Source of the DNA: an uncultured bacterium
GTDB taxonomy: Bacteria > Chloroflexota > Anaerolineae > J036 > Brachytrichaceae
Assembly (NCBI GenBank): GCA_903921365.1
Contig: CAIXPS010000033.1
Location: forward strand, 1 to 55,724
DNA length: 55,724 nucleotides
Direction of reading: 5' to 3'
The position numbers were made by a program, and so were the translations under genes. This document shows, piece by piece, positions 40,488 to 48,060 of the stretch (positions within the stretch are counted from its first letter, which is position 1; every line of letters begins with the position of its first letter). The notes under the pieces are model-generated. The model made no database searches and was not told the DNA's origin. It was given only the letters and a program-made list of their open reading frames with translations.

Positions 40488-40680
40488 CGACGAGTGACGT
40501 AGTGACGAGTGACGTAGTGACGCAGTGACGAGTGACGAGTGACGAGTGACGAGTGACGCAGTGACGAGTGACGCAGTGACGAGTGACGCAGTGACGAGTG
40601 ACGCAGTGACGAGTGACGCAGTGTCGAGTGACGTAGTGTCGAGTGACGTAGTGACGAGTGACGCAGTGTCGAGTGATGCA
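40488..40680. repeat. Tandem repeat array of 7- and 8-base units
   Basis: About 190 bp made only of AGTGACG with occasional extra C or T (AGTGACGC, AGTGACGT), often as the 15-mer AGTGACGAGTGACGC, with later units mutated to AGTGTCG. It occupies most of the divergent intergenic region between the PPIase/DsbA lipoprotein and the LysM-PA14 gene. The minus strand is open through the array but I see no reason to call that a gene. Confidence 0.9.
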
Positions 40681-40731
40681 TGAGTAGCGGAATATTCATA
40701 ATGGGCGATAATCAGAGACGGAGGTACACAT

Positions 40732-41847
40732 ATGTTCCAATCGAGACTTAGCTTTGTGCTTAAGACGTTTGTGGTATTGGCAACTACTGCCGTGGGGGTA
40801 TGGAGCGCACCATCCTCTGCTTTGGCTGAAACAACTCCTGCACAAGCAGTTGCTGATTACACGTGTCAGTATTACTACGTCCGCTGGGGTGATAACCTGA
40901 CGCGTATTGCGGTGTGGTATGGCGTTACTGTCCGCAATATCATGGATGCCACCGGTTTAGTTCGGACGACGATCTATCCTGGTCAACGGTTGTGCATTCC
41001 GCGATATTCAACGCCCACGCCGTCCCCATCCGTTGGCTGGCAGGCACAGTTCTGGAATAACGTCAATCAATCAGGGGCGCCCGCATTGGCGCGCACTGAT
41101 GCAGCGCTGGACTTTAACTGGGGTTACGGTTCGCCCAGTCCTTCAACAGTGTTTGCGAATTATTTCTCAGCGCGCTGGGCCAGGTCTTTCACGTTTATTG
41201 GCGGGGTCTATCACTTCAGCCTGATTGCGGATGACGGTATACGGCTGTGGATCGATGGCAACGTCATTCTCGACCGATATTCGTATGTTGGCGCACAGAA
41301 TAACCAGCTTGATGTGCCGATCTCGCCTGGGGCGCACACAGTCACGGTCGATTACGTGCAGCAGGCAGGATTAGCCTATGTCCGCGCCACTTTCATTCGC
41401 AACACAGGCGATGTGCCGCCACAGCCTTGCGGCGCTTCGTGCCCGCCCGTGTCCACAAATGGGCCGTGGTATGCGCAGTACTACAGCGGCGTCGACCTGA
41501 ATGGCGCGCTTTTGAAGGTTGCTTCATATAACGGGCTGAACTTCAATTGGGGCTGGGGATCGCCTGGGGCGACAGTGCCTACGACACTATGGTCGGTGCG
41601 TTTTACACAGACGCGCTACTTTGCCACGGGCGTCTATCGATTTGTAGCGCGTTCTGACGATGGTGTGCGCATTTTCGTTGACGATCAACCCGTCATCAAT
41701 CAATGGGTGCAGCAATCTGCGCGCACGGTTACCGGGGATATTGCGCTGAATGCCGGCAATCACAACGTGCGTGTTGAGTACATGCAGATTTATGGGGTTG
41801 CTGAGTTGCACGTCTACTGGGAATTTCTGGGTAACCCGAACCCGTAG
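40732..41847 (+). CDS. Secreted LysM plus double PA14-domain protein
   Basis: A 371-residue exported protein. Signal peptide (about 1-32), LysM peptidoglycan-binding domain (about 44-90; YYVRWGDNLTRIAVWYGV, IYPGQRLCIP), then two PA14 beta-barrel domains (about 102-225 and 240-368) with the family pattern FSARWARSF, ADDGIRLWIDG and DYVQ in the first and SDDGVRIFVDD and EYMQ in the second. PA14 domains bind carbohydrate, often with Ca2+ held by the DDG motif. Likely a cell-wall-attached lectin-like protein. GGAGGTACACAT ATG gives a good start. Confidence 0.92.
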   Translation: MFQSRLSFVLKTFVVLATTAVGVWSAPSSALAETTPAQAVADYTCQYYYVRWGDNLTRIAVWYGVTVRNIMDATGLVRTTIYPGQRLCIPRYSTPTPSPSVGWQAQFWNNVNQSGAPALARTDAALDFNWGYGSPSPSTVFANYFSARWARSFTFIGGVYHFSLIADDGIRLWIDGNVILDRYSYVGAQNNQLDVPISPGAHTVTVDYVQQAGLAYVRATFIRNTGDVPPQPCGASCPPVSTNGPWYAQYYSGVDLNGALLKVASYNGLNFNWGWGSPGATVPTTLWSVRFTQTRYFATGVYRFVARSDDGVRIFVDDQPVINQWVQQSARTVTGDIALNAGNHNVRVEYMQIYGVAELHVYWEFLGNPNP

Positions 41848-41876
41848 ACAGACCACAACCGATTGATCTCGCTGAT

Positions 41877-41912
41877 AAAAAAGGCAGCCGCAGTTCTGTG
41901 GGCTGCCTTTTT
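41877..41912. terminator. Bidirectional intrinsic terminator
   Basis: AAAAAGGCAGCC (41878-41889) pairs with GGCTGCCTTTTT (41901-41912), with more pairing inside the loop. A-tract and T-tract allow termination of both the LysM-PA14 gene (+) and the convergent TPR/beta-propeller gene (-), which ends two bases away. Confidence 0.9.
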
Positions 41913-41913
41913 G

Positions 41914-43674
41914 TTACGGCGTCCACGCAAGTCTTTCGCTCTGCCACGCCGGATGATTGGCGCCGATTGTCAGAAGCTTGCGCGCTTCACCGCCTTCACT
42001 GCCAACGATATACAGCCCCCAGCTGCCATCACGATTGGACTCGAATGCGATCTGGGCGCCGTCTGGCGACCAGGCTGGCACGGCTGATATCCCATTGCCA
42101 TTCGTGATCTGCCTGAATTGGAGATTTGCGAGTGCGACGGTGTATATTTCCCAATTGCCGGTGAAGTTGGTCATATAAACCAGGTGAGACCCGTCCGGCG
42201 ACCATTGAATGCCAATATCGCCCGGGGCTGTAGTGATCCGTTGCCGGTCAGAGGGTTGGTCCGGATTTACGACATAGATGCCGCAGAGGCCATTGACACA
42301 TCCCTGATACGCGATCTTTCCTGTCGGCCCCCAGACTGGATGAGACCCTTGCCCAAGCTTGACCGGCGACCCTGGTGAAGCGAAGGAGCTGATAGTGATA
42401 TTCCAATTGCCATTCTGAAACTGGGCGTATGCGATGCGCGCGCTATCGGGCGAGACGCTTGGCCATGCGCCGCTAAATGGACCGAGTTGGACGACGGCTC
42501 CATTGGCCGTAAGCCCATGGATTGCGCTTCCGAACGAATAGGCCACCATGCCGGCGCCGCGTTGATAGGCCGGCTGGCTTCCACCAGTTTCCACTGTCGT
42601 CAGTTGAGCTTGTGATGTATTGAATGACTGAAGATGATAGGCGCCAGAAGCCGGGTCGACGGCTGCGAAGATGATGTTTCCGGATACACCTGGCATAGGT
42701 TGCGCAGATGCCGTGGTCCCGGTTGTGCCGGTAATCGCAGCCGGTGTTGCCGTCAGGCATTTCTGGCGAGCGTCTGTTTGTTTCTGCGTCAACCGCGCAT
42801 TTGACGACATGGCCACCGCGCTCGCGTAATGTGTCTCAGCAGGACACCATTCCTGCACGCTGGCAAAGGCATCGCCCGACTTTTCGTAAGCCTCAAACAG
42901 CTTTGCGCCGATGTCGCGATAGCGCGGCGCTATCGCATAAACCTGGCTGAGCAGTTGTATCGATTTCTCCCAGTCTGCGCCGAAATAATTGATGGCGTTC
43001 TGGTACATGGCGGCTATCTGGCGCTGTTGTTGAACTTGCGGTTCGAGATCACGGATTGCTGACGCAAGATCGAGATCGTAGAGTCCGGCCTCAAGATCAC
43101 CGTCGGCCAGGCGCGCTTGGCCTCGCGCAACCAGAGCCTTGAAACGCAGGTCAGTGACAGTTTCGCTTTCGTAGTCCGCATCCAGAGCGCGCAACTGGTC
43201 AGTCAGGTTGATTACTTTATCAAGCTGCTGTTGATCGTTTGCAGTCAGCAACTCGGCAAATAATTGGGCCTTATCTGTTGTCACCGCAGTTGGAACCGGG
43301 TTCGGCGTCGGAGTTGGAGGAACGGCAGTAGGCGTTTGAGCCACACGCGCCGTGACGATGAGTTGTTGCACGCTTGTGTTGCCGGGTTGCGCCTTGAGGA
43401 CAGCTTCGAAATTGGCTTCTGCGAGGAGGTAGTTCCCCTTCTGCATCTGGTCGATGCCACGCAGGAACCAGTCCACGATCTGAGCGTTTCCAGTCGCTGT
43501 CGCGTGGACGCGGTATTCTTCAGTCCCTGACTGCGCGCCTAACTTGCCAGACAGGGCAACCAGTCCAAGCAAGCCACACATAAACAGGACAAACAGGGCT
43601 GCCCCGACGAGTTGCGGCAGTCGGCGCGGTTTCGCTTTATTCCCGGTTTGTTCCCGGCTATCACGATCTTGCAT
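41914..43674 (-). CDS. Membrane-anchored TPR and TolB-like beta-propeller protein
   Basis: A 586-residue protein. A basic cytoplasmic start, one TM helix (about 22-44), a TPR-like helical region (about 65-310, with FLRGIDQMQKGNYLLAEANFEAVLKAQPGN) broken by a Pro/Thr linker, and a C-terminal PD40/TolB-type beta-propeller (about 330-585) with repeats such as WPSVSPDSARIAYAQ, IQWSPDGSHLVYMT and PAWSPDGAQIAFESN. Such proteins are usually scaffolds or sensors outside the membrane. It is the last gene of a three-gene operon with MoxR and an NBR1-like lipoprotein. Confidence 0.88.
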   Translation of the reverse strand: MQDRDSREQTGNKAKPRRLPQLVGAALFVLFMCGLLGLVALSGKLGAQSGTEEYRVHATATGNAQIVDWFLRGIDQMQKGNYLLAEANFEAVLKAQPGNTSVQQLIVTARVAQTPTAVPPTPTPNPVPTAVTTDKAQLFAELLTANDQQQLDKVINLTDQLRALDADYESETVTDLRFKALVARGQARLADGDLEAGLYDLDLASAIRDLEPQVQQQRQIAAMYQNAINYFGADWEKSIQLLSQVYAIAPRYRDIGAKLFEAYEKSGDAFASVQEWCPAETHYASAVAMSSNARLTQKQTDARQKCLTATPAAITGTTGTTASAQPMPGVSGNIIFAAVDPASGAYHLQSFNTSQAQLTTVETGGSQPAYQRGAGMVAYSFGSAIHGLTANGAVVQLGPFSGAWPSVSPDSARIAYAQFQNGNWNITISSFASPGSPVKLGQGSHPVWGPTGKIAYQGCVNGLCGIYVVNPDQPSDRQRITTAPGDIGIQWSPDGSHLVYMTNFTGNWEIYTVALANLQFRQITNGNGISAVPAWSPDGAQIAFESNRDGSWGLYIVGSEGGEARKLLTIGANHPAWQSERLAWTP

Positions 43675-43697
43675 TGTATTGCGGGCTATCAGATGGT

Positions 43698-44717
43698 TCA
43701 GGCCGGGACTTTCACATGCTGCAACAACGCGGCGACCAGATTGTCCGTTCGCGCGCCTTCAGCCTGACCTTCAAAGTTCAAGAGGATGCGATGTCGCAAT
43801 GCGGCAGGCGCCAGTGCGCGCAAATCGTCCAACGCGACGTTATATCTACCATTGAGCAAAGCCAGTGCGCGCCCGCCTAACAACAATGCTTGAGCGCCAC
43901 GCGGGCTGCTTCCAAAACGCACATACTTCTTGATCTGAGCCGGGGCGGTTTCGCTCTCGGGGTGCGACGCGGCGATCAACGAAGCCGCATAGCGCGTCAC
44001 CTGGGACGACGCCGGCACCTGCCGAACGAAGGTGTTCATTGCCGTCAGCATTTTAGCGGTCGCTACGTGCTGGGCGCGATTCGATTTGTCGCCAGTGGTC
44101 TGGTCGATAATTGCAGTTAGTTCATCAGTGCTTGGAAAACCAACGTTGAGTTTGAACAGGAAGCGGTCGATTTGCGCTTCGGGCAATGGGTAAGTTCCTT
44201 CGAGTTCAATGGGGTTCTGGGTTGCCAGCACAAAGAACGGCGCTTCGACGCGATACGTGCGGCCGAGCACCGTCACTGTGCGTTCCTGCATCGCTTCCAG
44301 AAGCGCAGACTGGGTTTTTGGCGTTGCGCGGTTGATCTCGTCTGCCAGCACCAGGTTGGCGAAAACGGGCCCGGCCTGAAAGCGGAAGACGCGCTTTCCT
44401 GCTTCATTCTCTTCGAGGATATCGGTGCCGACGATATCGGCAGGCATCAGGTCGGGCGTGAATTGGATGCGCGAGAACCGCAAATCGAGCGCGTCTGCGA
44501 ATGTGCGCACCAGCGACGTTTTACCCAGTCCTGGCAGTCCTTCCAGCAAAACGTGACCACCCGTGATGATCGCGATAAGGGTGTGGCGTATGATGTCGGT
44601 TTGCCCAATGATGACATGGGAAACCTGTTCCTCAATACGGCGCGCAATTTCGCAGTAGTAATCAGGCGTCATCGGCGCAATCTGTTGCTGGGCCGATTGT
44701 TGTGTATTGTCAGGCAT
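43698..44717 (-). CDS. MoxR-family AAA+ ATPase
   Basis: A 339-residue AAA+ ATPase. Walker A LEGLPGLGKTS (K66), Walker B LVLADEINRATPKTQSALLEAM, sensor-1 region FVLATQNPIELEGTYPLPEAQ and the C-terminal AAA lid. MoxR ATPases act as chaperones that activate or assemble partner proteins, often VWA-domain proteins, which are absent here. Operon neighbours are a lipoprotein 35 bases upstream and the TPR/propeller 23 bases downstream, which may be the clients (inference). Confidence 0.95.
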   Translation of the reverse strand: MPDNTQQSAQQQIAPMTPDYYCEIARRIEEQVSHVIIGQTDIIRHTLIAIITGGHVLLEGLPGLGKTSLVRTFADALDLRFSRIQFTPDLMPADIVGTDILEENEAGKRVFRFQAGPVFANLVLADEINRATPKTQSALLEAMQERTVTVLGRTYRVEAPFFVLATQNPIELEGTYPLPEAQIDRFLFKLNVGFPSTDELTAIIDQTTGDKSNRAQHVATAKMLTAMNTFVRQVPASSQVTRYAASLIAASHPESETAPAQIKKYVRFGSSPRGAQALLLGGRALALLNGRYNVALDDLRALAPAALRHRILLNFEGQAEGARTDNLVAALLQHVKVPA

Positions 44718-44752
44718 TTAGTCCTCTAGTACGCTGGGCTTTAGTGCGCATA

Positions 44753-45526
44753 TTATGGCACACGAATAAGCATGTAAATGCGGTTGCCAAACAGGCTGCC
44801 ATCGGGGGCGCGCATGCGCCATGTGCTGGTAAAGGCGCCAGTGCTGCCTGGCGCCACAAATGGCACACTAATATCCACAGCTGCATCGCGCGCGGTCGGC
44901 GACACCGCTACGCTGTCGGGCGCGCTCATCTTCTCGCCTTCGATAAATGTTAATTCGTACCCTGTATCCCATGTGCATAGACCCGTGTTGCGCAATCGCC
45001 AGGTTTTCACTAATTTAGAGCCGGCAGTGACAACGGTATTGTCCGGAATAGTAACATCCAGTTCGAACACGGCGTTGGGTTTGCAGTCGCCGGGCTGAGC
45101 AGTGGATGCCCCAGTAGTGCCGGCCGCAGGAGTGGCGCTGGTTGACGCGCTTCCTACTTTGATCGTCAGGAAGACGGTGTCGCTCTGCTGCCCGGCGCCG
45201 TCTATAGCGGTTACAACAATAGCCACATCGCCCGCCTGCGCAGGGACAAATTGAACCACGGTCGAGAAGGTCACAGACTTGGCCGGGTTGTCTTGCGAGG
45301 CAACCAGAATGCTGCCGGCATGCACCTCAATGCGAGTGATTGCATTACTGGATGTCGCTGCTATGCGCATGCTGACTGGCTCGCCTGGGGCGTACTGAGC
45401 GCCATCCGGGGGTGAGATGACGTCAACGACCGGCTTGACGCGGAGCGTGTTCGTTGATGTGTTGCATGCCGTAGTTAACAGCAGAACCATAATGGCGCAA
45501 ATGGCGCGGGTTAGTCGTCGTAGCAC
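44753..45526 (-). CDS. Lipoprotein with Ig-like and NBR1-like domains
   Basis: A 257-residue exported lipoprotein. From GTG 45526 the N-terminus is VLRRLTRAICAIMVLLLTTAC, a proper lipoprotein signal; the longer frame to 45619 runs into the divergent MFS gene and is rejected. An Ig-like domain (PVVDVISPPDGAQYAPGEPV) and a Thr/Ala linker lead to an NBR1-type Ig-like domain (IPDNTVVTAGSKLVKTWRLRN, GLCTWDTGYELTF) ending SLFGNRIYMLIRV. These are adhesion or protein-binding modules outside the cell. TATAAT lies 6 bases upstream of the GTG on this strand, so the mRNA may be leaderless. Confidence 0.78.
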   Translation of the reverse strand: MLRRLTRAICAIMVLLLTTACNTSTNTLRVKPVVDVISPPDGAQYAPGEPVSMRIAATSSNAITRIEVHAGSILVASQDNPAKSVTFSTVVQFVPAQAGDVAIVVTAIDGAGQQSDTVFLTIKVGSASTSATPAAGTTGASTAQPGDCKPNAVFELDVTIPDNTVVTAGSKLVKTWRLRNTGLCTWDTGYELTFIEGEKMSAPDSVAVSPTARDAAVDISVPFVAPGSTGAFTSTWRMRAPDGSLFGNRIYMLIRVP

Positions 45527-45591
45527 CGTCTCATTATAGTGGGTTGGAAGAGTGGGTTGGCGATTCAAACCATCCTGTAAAATGCGCTTGT

Positions 45592-46860
45592 ATGCATGAT
45601 TCAGAAGATGGCTTTGCATCCTTTACGGGCAGATCAGAACACGACCTTAATGCTCAGCGAATGCTTAAAAACCTGCAGTTCGTTATCTTGCTGGCGTCAC
45701 TATCCATCGTAGTGCTCACTGCCGGATTACCGATTTATTCTTCTGAGATCGGCGCAACCGGCTTTGAAGTCGGGCAGCTGTTTGCGATTGGCGCCTTAAC
45801 AACTGCCGTAGCGCGACCGCTGGTGGGGCGAGCGCTTGATCTCTATGGCCGCAAGCCCTTTCTGATGCTGGGCATCCTGATCGTGGCACTCTCTATGCTG
45901 TTGTTCGCGATCGCGCGGAATATCCCTCTGTTGCTGCTGGCGAGCACCGCGCAGGGATTCGGGGTCGGCACGATGTTGCTGGCATCGTATACCATGACTG
46001 CCGATCTCACCATGGCAAAGGGCCGCGCCGGGAGTTTTGGCAGCACAGAACAATCACAGTATCGCGGCGGGTTATACGGCGGGTTGCTGGCAATCCCCAT
46101 TCTGTTTCTGACAGGTTTCAATCCACAGGGACAACTCCGTATTACACCACTTGCGTGGACGATCATGTTTGCGCTATATGGCCTTGTGGCATTTGTTGCG
46201 CTTGCTGCGGCCCATTTCTATGTTCGCGAGACGTATATTATATTAGTGCGCCATGAAAGTCCGGAGGAACAACGTTCGGAAAATAGAATCAACAAACAGT
46301 TATATGTGCTTATGGCGATCGTGGCATTAACGAGCGCGTCTGCATCCGGCATTGCCCCGTTCATCCTGAAGTTCATCGAAGATCACATCACCCAGGATGT
46401 GGCGATGATTGCGCTGGCGTATCTGCCGGCCTCGATTGTATGGGGGTTTCTGCCGTCGAAGATGGGTGTTATTGCCGACCGATTTGGGCGGAAACTTCCA
46501 ATGGCAGTGGGGCTGACGGTAAGCGGTTTGTTCTCCGCAGTCATTCCCTTTCTGACAACGATATTCCCGCTGACGGTGTTCGCTACGGTTGAGGCCGTTT
46601 GTTATTCCGCAGCTGTCCCGGCAGAGCAGGCACTGGTTGCTGATATGACAGGAGGCAAGCAACGCGGTATTGGCTTTGGGCTGTATACGCTTGGCATGTC
46701 TGTTGGCAGAGTTCTTGGGCCATTGGCCATGGGCTGGCTATACGACCGAATCCGCTCCGGGCCGTTTATTGCCAATGGCGTCATTTTGATGATCGGAACC
46801 TTCCTCGTTCTCGTATTGTTGCGTGATCCCGCCAAACAAGGCAAAACGAAAACTGTTTAG
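45592..46860 (+). CDS. Major facilitator superfamily transporter
   Basis: A 422-residue MFS permease with about 12 TM helices. The loop 2-3 motif is GRALDLYGRKPFLMLG (classic motif A) and the symmetrical motif is KMGVIADRFGRKLPMA. Drug/proton antiporter-like; substrate unknown. Candidate starts are ATG 45592 and ATG 45661. With 45592, residues about 6-13 (DGFASFTG) are a translated dispersed repeat just after the start. TAAAAT lies 8 bases before ATG 45592, again hinting at a leaderless message. The 3' end is followed by intergenic repeat copy 9. Confidence 0.88.
   Translation: MHDSEDGFASFTGRSEHDLNAQRMLKNLQFVILLASLSIVVLTAGLPIYSSEIGATGFEVGQLFAIGALTTAVARPLVGRALDLYGRKPFLMLGILIVALSMLLFAIARNIPLLLLASTAQGFGVGTMLLASYTMTADLTMAKGRAGSFGSTEQSQYRGGLYGGLLAIPILFLTGFNPQGQLRITPLAWTIMFALYGLVAFVALAAAHFYVRETYIILVRHESPEEQRSENRINKQLYVLMAIVALTSASASGIAPFILKFIEDHITQDVAMIALAYLPASIVWGFLPSKMGVIADRFGRKLPMAVGLTVSGLFSAVIPFLTTIFPLTVFATVEAVCYSAAVPAEQALVADMTGGKQRGIGFGLYTLGMSVGRVLGPLAMGWLYDRIRSGPFIANGVILMIGTFLVLVLLRDPAKQGKTKTV
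45608..45630 (-). repeat. Degenerate coding repeat at the start of the MFS gene
   Basis: Minus strand CTGCCCGTAAAGGATGC then AAAGCC, translated on the plus strand as GFASFTGR. It is the only coding copy of the family right of 31 kb. Confidence 0.55.
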
Positions 46861-46867
46861 GTTATAA

Positions 46868-46887
46868 CCTTGAATCCTTTGGGAATG
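46868..46887 (+). repeat. Intergenic 20-bp repeat, copy 9
   Basis: CCTTGAATCCTTTGGGAATG, between the MFS stop (46860) and the HDAC-like gene start (46935), both on the plus strand. Confidence 0.75.
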
Positions 46888-46934
46888 CTTAGGGGCCTTT
46901 AAGACGGTGTGAGCAGAGATATCGGCTGGTAAAG

Positions 46935-47984
46935 ATGCAAACTGGATACGTATACGACCCATCAGCAGCAAAGGCACATACCTTGCGCGGCCATCCTGAA
47001 AATGCAGAGCGCCTGGAAGCGTTAGCCGCATTTCTCAACAACAAGAACATGCTGGAGTCGCTTGTGTCAATACCATGCGCCGCTCTCAGCAAGGATGATC
47101 TTGAGGCGGTGCATGAACGCGCGCACATCGATAATATTGAACAATTATCCGCCCGTGGCGGCGGGATGCTGGGCCCTGATACATACGTCACGCATGCCTC
47201 TTACCGTGCTGCCGCGATGGCTGCTGGCGCCTCTGTCGCTGCGACAAGGGCGGTCCTCGGCGGCGTGGTTCAGCGCGCTTTTGCGCTCGTGCGGCCTCCC
47301 GGCCATCACGCCTTTGCCGGACATGGCGAGGGATTCTGTCTGTTTAACAATAGCGCGTTTGCCGCCGCGTATGCACTGGGGCGATTGCAGGATAAGCCCG
47401 CTCAGGCGCTGGACAGGGTGATGATCATCGATTGGGATGTTCACCACGGGAATGGCACTGAAGCCATTTTCTACAGTGATCCTGCTGTGCTGTATCTGTC
47501 CACTCACCAATCTCCGTTGTATCCCGGCACCGGGCGGATCAGCGACATGGGACGTGGGGCAGGGCATGGCGTTAACATCAACATTCCATTGCCTCCTGGC
47601 GTGGGAGACCGTGGTTATTCGGATGTCTTTGACTCGGTTGTGGTGGCCGCAGCGCTGCGATACAAGCCACAGTTGATTCTCGTCTCAGCCGGATATGATT
47701 GTCACTGGCGCGACCAGTTAGCAAGTATGGGCCTTTCTCTCACGGGCATTACGCATATCATGAAAGTGATCGCACAGTTGAGTGATACATTGTGCGGCGG
47801 GCGTCTGGTCTTAGTGCTCGAAGGTGGATATGATCTGGACGTGTTGCGATACGGTGTGTTCAATACGTTTCAGGCGCTAAAAGGTGAGGCGCAATTCGCG
47901 CTCGATCCAATCGGCCCATATCCAGACGAAGAAACTCCGGTTGACTCTATCATTCGCCAGGTCAGGCAGCTACACAAGTTATGA
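46935..47984 (+). CDS. Histone-deacetylase-family amidohydrolase
   Basis: A 349-residue class II-like HDAC-fold zinc amidohydrolase. Active-site residues are complete: RPPGHHAFAGH (H124, H125), IIDWDVHHGNGTEAIFY (zinc ligands D168, H170), LVSAGYD (zinc Asp) and LEGGYDLDVL (catalytic Tyr). Bacterial members deacetylate polyamines, acetoin-pathway or protein substrates; in this compact form acetylpolyamine amidohydrolase is the leading idea but not proven. An 11-bp tandem repeat (ATGTTGGATTA twice, 47984-48005) follows the stop. Confidence 0.9.
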   Translation: MQTGYVYDPSAAKAHTLRGHPENAERLEALAAFLNNKNMLESLVSIPCAALSKDDLEAVHERAHIDNIEQLSARGGGMLGPDTYVTHASYRAAAMAAGASVAATRAVLGGVVQRAFALVRPPGHHAFAGHGEGFCLFNNSAFAAAYALGRLQDKPAQALDRVMIIDWDVHHGNGTEAIFYSDPAVLYLSTHQSPLYPGTGRISDMGRGAGHGVNINIPLPPGVGDRGYSDVFDSVVVAAALRYKPQLILVSAGYDCHWRDQLASMGLSLTGITHIMKVIAQLSDTLCGGRLVLVLEGGYDLDVLRYGVFNTFQALKGEAQFALDPIGPYPDEETPVDSIIRQVRQLHKL

Positions 47985-48060
47985 TGTTGGATTAATGTTG
48001 GATTAATATGGGGCTTGAGTTTGTTCAGCACAACTAGCCCTCTTTCACGGTGAAAAACGA

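Noticed and set aside
40488-40680. CRISPR array
   Set aside because: Units are 7-8 bases and adjoin directly; there are no unique spacers and no cas genes.
44753-45619. Longer start of the NBR1-like lipoprotein at 45619
   Set aside because: It would overlap the divergent MFS gene start and place about 30 polar residues before the lipoprotein signal; GTG 45526 gives a normal signal peptide.
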